A DNA stretch of 43,601 bases, from NCBI GenBank assembly GCA_033763775.1, contig JANRJW010000002.1:1-43601 (forward strand), read 5' to 3'. How positions within the stretch are numbered: the stretch's first letter is position 1; each line of letters starts with the position of its first letter. This DNA is from JAJTHB01 sp033763775. GTDB lineage: Bacteria; Pseudomonadota; Alphaproteobacteria; Rickettsiales; SXRF01. Under the pieces are notes generated by a model. It did no database searches. It was given only the letters and a program-made list of their open reading frames with translations, and had not been told where the DNA came from. Positions 15,652-22,370 of this stretch are shown here, piece after piece. Both the position numbers and the translations under genes were made by a program.

Positions 15652-16917
15652 ATGACCGATATTATCCATCTCCATGCCCGTGAAATCATTGATAGCCGCG
15701 GTAATCCCACCATTGAGGTGGATGTTGGTCTGGAGGATGGCGCGTTTGGCCGCGCGGCGGTGCCCTCGGGCGCATCCACCGGATCGCTGGAGGCAATCGA
15801 GCTGCGCGACGGTGACAAAAAACGCTTTGGCGGCAAAGGGGTGAAAAAGGCAGTAGCCAGTGTGAATGGCGAGATTGCCGATGCGCTGATGGGTATGGAT
15901 GCCAGCGAGCAGCGCCGTATTGACGGCATGATGATTCAGCTGGACGGCACCAAAAACAAATCCCGTCTCGGTGCCAATGCCATGCTGGGTGTATCGCTGG
16001 CGGTGGCGAAGGCAGCAGCGGATTCACAAGGGGTGTCGCTGTGGCGTTATGTGGGCGGCGCGAATGCACGCGTGCTACCCGTGCCGATGATGAACATCAT
16101 CAATGGCGGCGCGCATGCTGATAATAAGCTCGATATTCAGGAGTTCATGATCATGCCGGTTGCGGCCGCCTCGATGCATGATGCCATCCGCATGGGCGCA
16201 GAGATTTTTCAGGAGCTCAAAAAACGCCTTTCTGACGATGGCCATTCGATCGCCGTGGGTGATGAGGGCGGGTTTGCGCCGAAATTCGGCCAGGCGCAGG
16301 AAGCGCTTTCCTACATCATGAAAGCGATTGAAGGGGCAGGCTACAAGCCCGGCGAGCAGGTGGCCATTGCGCTGGACTGCGCTGCCACGGAATTTTATCA
16401 AGCTGGCAAATATGTGATGGAAGGTGAGGCAAAGAGCTTTGATTTCGGCCAGCTGCTGAAATATTACGAAGCGCTGTGCAAGCAATTCCCGATTATCTCG
16501 ATTGAAGATCCCATGGCTGAAGATGACCATCAGGGCTGGAAGGAAATCACCGACCTTCTGGGCAGCAAGGTGCAGCTGGTGGGGGATGATTTGTTTGTGA
16601 CCAACCCGAGCGTGCTCGCAGAAGGTATCGATAAGGGGCTTGCCAACGCACTCTTGGTGAAGCCTAACCAGATTGGCACACTCTCTGAAACGCTGGATGC
16701 AGTTGAGATGGCGCATCGCGCGGGTTACAAGGCGGTGCTGTCGCATCGCTCAGGCGAGACGGAAGATACCACCATCGCGCATCTGGCGGTCGCCACCAAT
16801 TGCGGCCAGATTAAAACCGGCTCGCTCAGCCGCTCTGACCGGCTTGCGAAATATAACGAGCTGATTCGCATTGAAGAAGAGCTGGGGACTGTGGCGAGAT
16901 ATGGGGCAATAGGATGA
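15652..16917 (+). CDS. eno: Enolase
   Basis: Enolase dehydrates 2-phosphoglycerate to phosphoenolpyruvate. The protein is full length at 421 residues. Motifs in order: AREIIDSRGNPTIEVDVGL, AVPSGASTGSLEAIELRDGD, NGGAHADNKLDIQEFMIMP, AVGDEGGFAP with a catalytic Glu, SIEDPMAEDD, VQLVGDDLFVTN, LLVKPNQIGTLSET with the catalytic Lys, and SHRSGETEDTTIAHLAV. I chose the ATG at 15652; a TTG four codons upstream is less likely. Its product is also a substrate of KdsA. The stop codon lies inside an 8-bp tandem array. Confidence 0.98.
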   Translation: MTDIIHLHAREIIDSRGNPTIEVDVGLEDGAFGRAAVPSGASTGSLEAIELRDGDKKRFGGKGVKKAVASVNGEIADALMGMDASEQRRIDGMMIQLDGTKNKSRLGANAMLGVSLAVAKAAADSQGVSLWRYVGGANARVLPVPMMNIINGGAHADNKLDIQEFMIMPVAAASMHDAIRMGAEIFQELKKRLSDDGHSIAVGDEGGFAPKFGQAQEALSYIMKAIEGAGYKPGEQVAIALDCAATEFYQAGKYVMEGEAKSFDFGQLLKYYEALCKQFPIISIEDPMAEDDHQGWKEITDLLGSKVQLVGDDLFVTNPSVLAEGIDKGLANALLVKPNQIGTLSETLDAVEMAHRAGYKAVLSHRSGETEDTTIAHLAVATNCGQIKTGSLSRSDRLAKYNELIRIEEELGTVARYGAIG

Positions 16918-16952
16918 TTGGATTATCGAGTGATCGGATGATCGGATTATCT
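16913..16952. repeat. Five 8-bp tandem units over the eno stop codon
   Basis: Read in steps of eight: GATGATTG, GATTATCG, AGTGATCG, GATGATCG, GATTATCT, with consensus GATgATCG. The TGA stop of eno (16915-16917) is inside the first unit. A run of T follows the last unit. Three further bases to ftsB show nothing else but AT-rich DNA. Confidence 0.75.
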
Positions 16953-17000
16953 TTTTTAAGCTTCCCAAAACCCATCTAATTTGTTAAATTCCAGAGTCAT

Positions 17001-17333
17001 ATGTCATACTCTGCACGCCTTCGCGCCGAGGGCAAACGTCCCAGTTTGTTACGCTATGCGCAGCCTTTGCTGTGCACTTTTGTGCTATTTTATCTCGGCT
17101 ATCATACCGTTAGCGGCGATCGCAGCTTGTTTGCGCTGTACAAGGAGCGCCGCCAGCTCGAGGCGCTGAACCAGCAGCTGGCTGATACTGTGGCGCGCCG
17201 CGAAGCGCTGGAAAAACGCGTGGCGCTGCTTTCCAGCAACTCACTGGATCTCGACCTTTTAGATGAGCAGGCGCGCAGCGTGCTCGGCATGGCGGGCAAA
17301 GATGAAGTGGTGATTTTTCTCGATGAAAAGTAA
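17001..17333 (+). CDS. ftsB: FtsB/DivIC-family septum protein
   Basis: FtsB is a bitopic division protein that acts with FtsL and FtsQ at the septum. This 110-residue protein has a short cytoplasmic tail, one membrane helix (about 23-38; LLCTFVLFYLGYHTV), then a coiled coil (about 47-85; YKERRQLEALNQQLADTVAR), and the C-terminal LDEQARSVLGMAGKDEVVIF typical of the septum-formation-initiator family. Its place between eno and pdhA is the usual one in alphaproteobacteria. Confidence 0.9.
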   Translation: MSYSARLRAEGKRPSLLRYAQPLLCTFVLFYLGYHTVSGDRSLFALYKERRQLEALNQQLADTVARREALEKRVALLSSNSLDLDLLDEQARSVLGMAGKDEVVIFLDEK

Positions 17334-17348
17334 TGCTGCGACGCAGCA
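17334..17348. terminator. Perfect palindrome right after the ftsB stop
   Basis: TGCTGCGACGCAGCA begins on the base after the ftsB TAA and forms a 7-bp stem around one base. No T-run follows directly, so it may be a weak terminator, an mRNA 3' end stabiliser or a repeat. pdhA starts 82 bases later. Confidence 0.35.
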
Positions 17349-17430
17349 AAGCCGCGCTCACTAAACGCTTGCGCTTGCTTTGATTTTTGTGTGTATTCAT
17401 GCTTTCTTTTTTTACTCAAGAGAGCCAATC

Positions 17431-18444
17431 ATGCCCAAAGCAGCGAATACTAATAAAAAGTCAGCCGAGGAAGCCTCCGCAAAGCCTGTCTCCAAAGAAC
17501 GGGCGCTTAAACTTTATCGTGACATGCTGCTAATTCGCCGCTTTGAAGAAAAAGCTGGCCAGCTCTACGGCATGGGGCTGATTGGCGGTTTCTGCCATCT
17601 TTACATCGGTCAGGAAGCGGTGGTAATTGGCATGCAGAGCTGCATTACCGGTGATGATGCGGTGCTCACCAGCTACCGTGACCACGGTCATATGATCGCC
17701 TGCGGCATGGATCCAAAGGGTATCATGGCGGAGCTGACGGGGCGTATCGGTGGTTTTTCGCGCGGCAAGGGCGGCTCGATGCACATGTTCTCGGTGGAGA
17801 AGAATTTTTACGGCGGCCACGGCATCGTTGGCGCGCAGGTGCCGATCGGCACTGGCATCGCGTTTGCCCATAAATATCGCGGCAATAACAATCTCTGCCT
17901 CACCTATTTCGGCGATGGTTCAGTAAACCAGGGGCAGGTTTATGAATCGTTCAACATGGCGAGTTTGTGGAAACTGCCGGTGATCTACATCATCGAAAAC
18001 AACGAATATGCGATGGGTACCAGCGTCAAGCGCTCGCATTCTACCACTGAGCTTTACCGCCGCGGCGAAGCGTTTGGCATTCCCGGCAGGCAGGTCGACG
18101 GCATGGATGTGCTCGCCGTGCGTGAGGCGGGGCTGGAAGCAGTGAAATTTGTGCGCGAAGGAAATGGCCCGTTCCTGCTTGAAATGAAAACCTACCGCTA
18201 CCGCGGCCACTCGATGAGTGATCCGGCGAAATATCGCACCAAGGAAGAGGTGGAGCAATATAAGGAGCAGCACGACCCGATTGAAGGCATGAAGGCGTGG
18301 CTTTTTGCTCAGAAATTCGCCAGCGAAGAAACGCTCAAAGAAATGGAAAAAGAAATCAAGGCGATTGTGAACGAGTCGGCGGATTTCGCCCAGCAATCGC
18401 CGGAACCGCCAGAGTCTGATCTGTGGACGGATGTGACGGTTTAG
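17431..18444 (+). CDS. pdhA: Pyruvate dehydrogenase E1 component, alpha subunit
   Basis: E1 alpha and beta decarboxylate pyruvate with thiamine diphosphate and acetylate the lipoyl group of E2. The protein has 337 residues. The TPP motif runs from YFGDGSVNQGQVYESFNMAS to IYIIENNEYAMGTS; RRFEEKAGQLYGMGLIGGF, SYRDHGHMIACGMDP and the phospho-loop-like YRYRGHSMSDPAKYRTKEEV are typical of the heterotetrameric E1. The ATG at 17431 is chosen because MPKAANTNKK is a normal charged N-terminus and upstream codons look like leader sequence. Confidence 0.97.
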   Translation: MPKAANTNKKSAEEASAKPVSKERALKLYRDMLLIRRFEEKAGQLYGMGLIGGFCHLYIGQEAVVIGMQSCITGDDAVLTSYRDHGHMIACGMDPKGIMAELTGRIGGFSRGKGGSMHMFSVEKNFYGGHGIVGAQVPIGTGIAFAHKYRGNNNLCLTYFGDGSVNQGQVYESFNMASLWKLPVIYIIENNEYAMGTSVKRSHSTTELYRRGEAFGIPGRQVDGMDVLAVREAGLEAVKFVREGNGPFLLEMKTYRYRGHSMSDPAKYRTKEEVEQYKEQHDPIEGMKAWLFAQKFASEETLKEMEKEIKAIVNESADFAQQSPEPPESDLWTDVTV

Positions 18445-18446
18445 TC

Positions 18447-18611
18447 ATGACTCGGATTGTTTTAATGATGAGTTTGCTTAGCCTTTCCGGCTGCTATTAC
18501 TGCAAGCTTGATTCGGGTGATTCATCTTCTGTTTCAGGTTATTGGAACGGCTGCATGAGTGTTATGAAAGATGCCGGGGAAGCACCGCTCTGGCCAAATC
18601 AAAAACAGTAG
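18447..18611 (+). CDS. Small predicted lipoprotein between pdhA and pdhB
   Basis: A 54-residue frame begins two bases after the pdhA stop. It starts MTRIVLMMSLLSLSGCYYC: a positively charged tip, a short hydrophobic stretch and a lipobox (LSGC) with Cys15 as the lipidation site. The mature part is about 40 residues and Cys- and Ser-rich at its start. It would be an envelope lipoprotein. I do not recognise it. The gap between pdhA and pdhB is otherwise usually short, so a gene here is unusual. Confidence 0.5.
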   Translation: MTRIVLMMSLLSLSGCYYCKLDSGDSSSVSGYWNGCMSVMKDAGEAPLWPNQKQ

Positions 18612-18620
18612 GAGAATAAA

Positions 18621-19598
18621 ATGCCACAACAAACGGTAAGGGTTGCGCTGAGGGATGCGATGGCGGAAGAAATGCGCCGCGACGCGGATGTGTTCGTCAT
18701 GGGGGAAGAAGTTGCGGAATATCAGGGCGCATATAAGGTGACCGAGGGGCTGCTTGCTGAATTCGGAGCGCGCCGCGTGGTTGATACGCCGATCACCGAG
18801 CATGGTTTTGCCGGTCTTGGCGTTGGCGCGGCGATGATGGGGCTGAAGCCAGTCGTCGAATTCATGACCTTCAATTTCGCGATGCAGGCGATGGATCAGA
18901 TCATCAATTCCGCCGCCAAAACCAACTACATGAGCGGCGGCCAGATACGCTGCCCGATTGTGTTTCGCGGGCCAAACGGCGCAGCGTCGCGCGTAGCAGC
19001 GCAGCACTCGCAGTGCTATGCCAGCTGGTATGCGCACGTGCCCGGCCTGAAAGTGATTGCGCCCTGGGATGCAGCGTCGGCTAAGGGGCTCCTCAAAGCG
19101 GCGATTCGTGATCCCAATCCGGTGATTTTTCTGGAAAACGAAATCATGTATGGCCAGAGCTTCGAAGTGCCTGACAGCGTGGAGCCGATGGAGATCGGCA
19201 AAGCAGCCGTGGTGCGCGAAGGGACGGATGTGACGATCACGGCGTTTTCTATCATGGTGGGCAAGGCGCTGAAAGCCGCGGAAGAGCTGGAGAAAGAAGG
19301 CATCAGCGCCGAGGTGATTGACCTGCGCACCATTCGTCCGCTGGATACCGAGACCATCATGGAATCGGTAAAGAAAACCAACCGCTGCGTGAGTGTGGAA
19401 GAGGGCTGGCCAACGGCCGGTATGGGCTCGGAAATCGCCGCGCAGATTATGGAGCACGCGTTTGATTATCTGGATGCGCCGGTGAAACGCGTAGCGGGCG
19501 CCGATGTGCCGCTGCCTTACGCCGCGAACCTTGAAAAACTCGCCCTGCCACAAGCCCCGCATATCATCGATGCGGTCAAAGAAGTTTGTTATAAATAA
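18621..19598 (+). CDS. pdhB: Pyruvate dehydrogenase E1 component, beta subunit
   Basis: Partner of PdhA. At 325 residues it is the plain E1 beta form. Many alphaproteobacteria carry an extra N-terminal lipoyl domain on this subunit; here it is absent and the protein begins directly with QQTVRVALRDAMAEEMRRDA. Motifs: VMGEEVAEYQGAYKVTEGL, DTPITEHGFAGLGVGAAMMG, RGPNGAASRVAAQHSQCYAS, and the C-terminal domain EVIDLRTIRPLDTETIMESV with VEEGWPTAGMGSEIA. A clear AGGAG lies nine bases before the ATG. Confidence 0.97.
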   Translation: MPQQTVRVALRDAMAEEMRRDADVFVMGEEVAEYQGAYKVTEGLLAEFGARRVVDTPITEHGFAGLGVGAAMMGLKPVVEFMTFNFAMQAMDQIINSAAKTNYMSGGQIRCPIVFRGPNGAASRVAAQHSQCYASWYAHVPGLKVIAPWDAASAKGLLKAAIRDPNPVIFLENEIMYGQSFEVPDSVEPMEIGKAAVVREGTDVTITAFSIMVGKALKAAEELEKEGISAEVIDLRTIRPLDTETIMESVKKTNRCVSVEEGWPTAGMGSEIAAQIMEHAFDYLDAPVKRVAGADVPLPYAANLEKLALPQAPHIIDAVKEVCYK

Positions 19599-19602
19599 TC
19601 AC

Positions 19603-19669
19603 TTGTCATCCCTGTGAAAGCAGGGATCTTAAACCATCTACAGGACTACTGCTTTCGCAGGAGTGACAA
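19603..19669. repeat. Palindromic repeat between pdhB and pdhC
   Basis: The left arm TTGTCATCCCTGTGAAAGCA and the right arm TGCTTTCGCAGGAGTGACAA are near inverses over 67 bp. Its TGTCAT tips resemble the elements at 5159-5506 and in queG, but the inner sequence (CTGYGAAAGCAG) is different. It starts five bases after the pdhB stop and ends 14 bases before the pdhC start, where it would put a large hairpin in the operon message. Confidence 0.75.
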
Positions 19670-19683
19670 AAAAAGGATAGACG

Positions 19684-20958
19684 ATGCCCATTGAAATTCT
19701 CATGCCCGCGCTTTCCCCCACCATGACCGAGGGCAACCTCGCCAAATGGAATGTGAAGGAAGGCGATAAAATTAAATCCGGTCAGGTGATCGCCGAGATC
19801 GAAACCGATAAGGCAACCATGGAAGTGGAAGCGGTTGACGAGGGTGTGATCGGCAAGATCATGATTCCCGCTGGCACCGAGGCCGTGAAGGTCAACCAGC
19901 TGATTGCCCTGCTCTTGGAAGAGGGAGAAGATAAGAAAGTTCTGGATGGCTACCAGCCGAAAGCGGCGTTGGCAGCACCTGCCAAGCCGGCAGAAAAACC
20001 AGCCGAGGCTCAGCAGGCTGCGCCAAGCGTGGGTGTTTCGCAGGTGGTTTCCGCGGCGCCGATGGCTGCTACTGGCACGGGGGGGCGTGTGTTTGCATCA
20101 CCGCTCGCCAAACGCATTGCTGCGAATGAAGGTGTGCAGCTGCAGCTGGTGCAGGGCAGCGGGCCACATGGTCGCGTGGTGAAAGAGGATGTGCTGAAAT
20201 TTGTGCAAAGCGGTGGTGCGGCGAAAGGCCGTGTGGTGCGCTCGGCGGTGGAATTCACCAAGCAGCCCAACAACAACATGCGCAAAGTGATTGCGCGCCG
20301 CCTCACCGAATCCAAGCAGCAGGTGCCGCATTTCTACCTGACGGTGGAGTGTGAGCTGGATGCGCTGATGGATGTGCGCAAGCAGATTAATTTTGATGCG
20401 GAGTCGCGCGCAGGTAAGGATAAAAAACCGGAATATAAACTTTCGGTGAATGATTTTATCATCAAAGCCTCGGCCCTGGCGCTGAAAAAAGTGCCAGCGG
20501 CCAACGCCTCATGGACGGATGAAGCGATTTTGCTTTACAACAACGTTGATATTTCCGTGGCGGTGGCGATTGATGGCGGCCTGATTACGCCGATTGTGAA
20601 AAACGCGGATCAGAAAACGGTGGTTACCATTTCCAGCGAAATGAAAGACCTGGCAGCTCGCGCGCGGCAGAACAAGCTCGCGCCGGAAGAATTCCAGGGC
20701 GGCGGTTTTTCGATTTCCAACCTCGGCATGTATGGTATCAAGCATTTCGCCGCGATTGTGAATCCGCCGCAGGGCTGCATCCTTGCGGTTGGCGCCGGTG
20801 AGGAGCGCGTGGTGGTGAAGCATGGCAAGATGGAGGTGAAAAACCTGATGACGGTCACGCTTTCGGTGGATCACCGCGTGGTGGATGGTGCGGTCGGCGC
20901 GGAGTTTCTGCAGGCGTTCAAGCACTACATCGAGTCGCCAGCGCTGCTGCTGATCTGA
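19684..20958 (+). CDS. pdhC: Dihydrolipoamide acetyltransferase (E2) of pyruvate dehydrogenase
   Basis: E2 forms the core of the complex and passes the acetyl group to CoA. Domains in order: one lipoyl domain (about 1-78) with Lys43 in EIETDKATMEVEA as the lipoylation site; an Ala/Pro linker (about 95-135); a peripheral-subunit binding domain (about 136-175; ASPLAKRIAANEGVQLQ, GPHGRVVKEDVLKF); and the catalytic domain (about 190-424) with VTLSVDHRVVDGAVGAEFLQ near its end. With no lipoyl domain on PdhB, this one lipoyl domain must serve the whole complex. Confidence 0.97.
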   Translation: MPIEILMPALSPTMTEGNLAKWNVKEGDKIKSGQVIAEIETDKATMEVEAVDEGVIGKIMIPAGTEAVKVNQLIALLLEEGEDKKVLDGYQPKAALAAPAKPAEKPAEAQQAAPSVGVSQVVSAAPMAATGTGGRVFASPLAKRIAANEGVQLQLVQGSGPHGRVVKEDVLKFVQSGGAAKGRVVRSAVEFTKQPNNNMRKVIARRLTESKQQVPHFYLTVECELDALMDVRKQINFDAESRAGKDKKPEYKLSVNDFIIKASALALKKVPAANASWTDEAILLYNNVDISVAVAIDGGLITPIVKNADQKTVVTISSEMKDLAARARQNKLAPEEFQGGGFSISNLGMYGIKHFAAIVNPPQGCILAVGAGEERVVVKHGKMEVKNLMTVTLSVDHRVVDGAVGAEFLQAFKHYIESPALLLI

Positions 20959-20959
20959 C

Positions 20960-21268
20960 ATGGAACTGATTTTTGGCATTATCGCGTTTATCATCCACAG
21001 TGTGATTGTTTTATTTCTGTGGTTTGTACTGAGTTTTGTCGTTGCATTTTATGCCAGATCGAAGGGGCGATCATTTTTTGGTTTTCTGCTGCTGTCGTTT
21101 CTGCTGACGCCGATTGTTGGTGGCGTTATTGCGCTGCTGGCGGATAGTAATCAGCGCACGATCGAACAGCGATTGCTGGCCGGCGGGGAGGGTAAGAAAT
21201 GCCCAAGCTGCGCGGAAATTATACGCAAAGAAGCGATAAAATGCCGGTTTTGTGGCCATGCGGTATAA
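20960..21268 (+). CDS. Membrane protein with C-terminal zinc ribbon
   Basis: A 102-residue protein with two hydrophobic helices (about 3-30 and 38-60) separated by ARSKGRSFFGF, then a soluble tail ending in a zinc ribbon: CPSCAEIIRKEAIKCRFCGH, two CxxC pairs 15 residues apart. The ribbon would face the cytoplasm if the two helices form a hairpin. Proteins of this general form are common and of unknown role. It starts one base after the pdhC stop, so it is part of the pdh transcript. Confidence 0.75.
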   Translation: MELIFGIIAFIIHSVIVLFLWFVLSFVVAFYARSKGRSFFGFLLLSFLLTPIVGGVIALLADSNQRTIEQRLLAGGEGKKCPSCAEIIRKEAIKCRFCGHAV

Positions 21269-21287
21269 CTTGTCATAGGAGATGAAA

Positions 21288-21743
21288 ATGCGTGCGATGA
21301 TCAAATGCCTGATACTATGTTCAATGGTGTGGTTTGGTGCAGTTCAGCCCGCTCTAGCAAGCCCGGATCCCAAGCAAGCCCTCGCCGCATGGACGAAGGC
21401 GGTGGAGACTGGCACGGTGGAGCAGATTGTCGCATTATATGACAAAGATGCGACCATGCTTTCAGCCTTCGCAACCGACCCGCTCACTAGCCGCGAGCAG
21501 CTGCGCGGCTATTTCAGTAAGGTTATCAAAGAACCAAACCGTAAAGTGGACGTGACGAAGCAGGATGTGCGCGTGTTTGGCGATGTGGCGATGAATACCG
21601 GCCTGTATGTCTTTCATTTTGAGCAGGACGGTGAACCGCTTGAACTTCCTGCAAGATTTACCTTTGTCTATAAGCTGAGAGACGGGCAATGGAAAATCAT
21701 CAGCCAGCATTCTTCACGCGTGCCCGGCGCGAAAGCAGAGTAG
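21288..21743 (+). CDS. Secreted SnoaL-like (NTF2-fold) protein
   Basis: A predicted periplasmic protein of the SnoaL/DUF4440 type with a small NTF2-like fold. A signal peptide covers about residues 1-25, cleaved after ALA in VQPALASPDP. The mature part shows the family pattern AAWTKAVETGTVEQIVALYD, then a middle strand ARFTFVYKLRDGQWKIISQH and a terminal SSRVPG. The AGGAG at 21277-21281 is six bases from the ATG at 21288 and directly touches the ATG at 21282, which decides for the later start. The next gene encodes a paralogue. Substrate unknown. Confidence 0.8.
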   Translation: MRAMIKCLILCSMVWFGAVQPALASPDPKQALAAWTKAVETGTVEQIVALYDKDATMLSAFATDPLTSREQLRGYFSKVIKEPNRKVDVTKQDVRVFGDVAMNTGLYVFHFEQDGEPLELPARFTFVYKLRDGQWKIISQHSSRVPGAKAE

Positions 21744-21820
21744 TTGACTTTTTTTATTGGTTAAACTATCACCGCGCGGGTCTTTGAAGACCTGCTTCAT
21801 AACCAGACAAAGGACGAATC

Positions 21821-22288
21821 ATGAGAATTCTGACCGTATTGCTCGCTGCTACTACACTTGCTGCCTGCTCACACCACTATGACGATGCAACCGATAAGGC
21901 CGCTGAAAACGCACTGAACAACTGGATTGCCGCTGTGGAAAGCAAAGATGTGAACCGCGTGGTGAAGCTGTATGATGATGATGCGGTGCTGCTTGCGACC
22001 TTTGGCGCAAAGCCCATCCTGACGCAGGAAGCAAGAGCCGATTATTTCAAAAACAAGATTTTCATCCGCAAAGATCTGAAGATTACGGTGAATGAGCTAC
22101 ATACCGAGCGCGATGGCGATATTGCTCTGGCAAACGGTATCTATACTTTTAGCTTCAAGCAGGGCGGCCAGACGGTGAAGGTGCCGGCGCGCTTCAGCTT
22201 TGTGTTTGAAGAAGAATCAGAAGGCTGGGAAATCGAAGCGCATCACTCCTCGGTGGTGCCCCGCGAGCCTTCACGCGCAACGAAGTAA
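21821..22288 (+). CDS. SnoaL-like lipoprotein
   Basis: Paralogue of the preceding gene, sharing the NNWIAAVESKDVNRVVKLYD start of the fold and the PARFSFVFEEESEGWEIEAH and HHSSVVPRE end. Its export signal is different: MRILTVLLAATTLAACSHHY has a lipobox (LAAC) with Cys16, so it is anchored as a lipoprotein. Both tandem copies are inserted between pdhC and lpd. The order suggests a local duplication with a change of anchoring. A hairpin terminator follows. Confidence 0.8.
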   Translation: MRILTVLLAATTLAACSHHYDDATDKAAENALNNWIAAVESKDVNRVVKLYDDDAVLLATFGAKPILTQEARADYFKNKIFIRKDLKITVNELHTERDGDIALANGIYTFSFKQGGQTVKVPARFSFVFEEESEGWEIEAHHSSVVPREPSRATK

Positions 22289-22308
22289 TAAATACTACAT
22301 AATACTCG

Positions 22309-22341
22309 AAAGAGCCTTGCGAAAGCAGGGCTCTTTTGTTT
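22309..22341 (+). terminator. Intrinsic terminator before lpd
   Basis: AAAGAGCCTTGCGAAAGCAGGGCTCTTTT forms a stem of AAAGAGCC with GGCTCTTT closed by a TTGCGAAAGCAG loop, followed by TTTTGTTTT. It ends the pdh-SnoaL transcript and makes lpd at 22371 a separate unit or a reduced read-through product. Confidence 0.8.
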
Positions 22342-22370
22342 TGATGGGGTAAAATTTTCAGGAGTATTCA

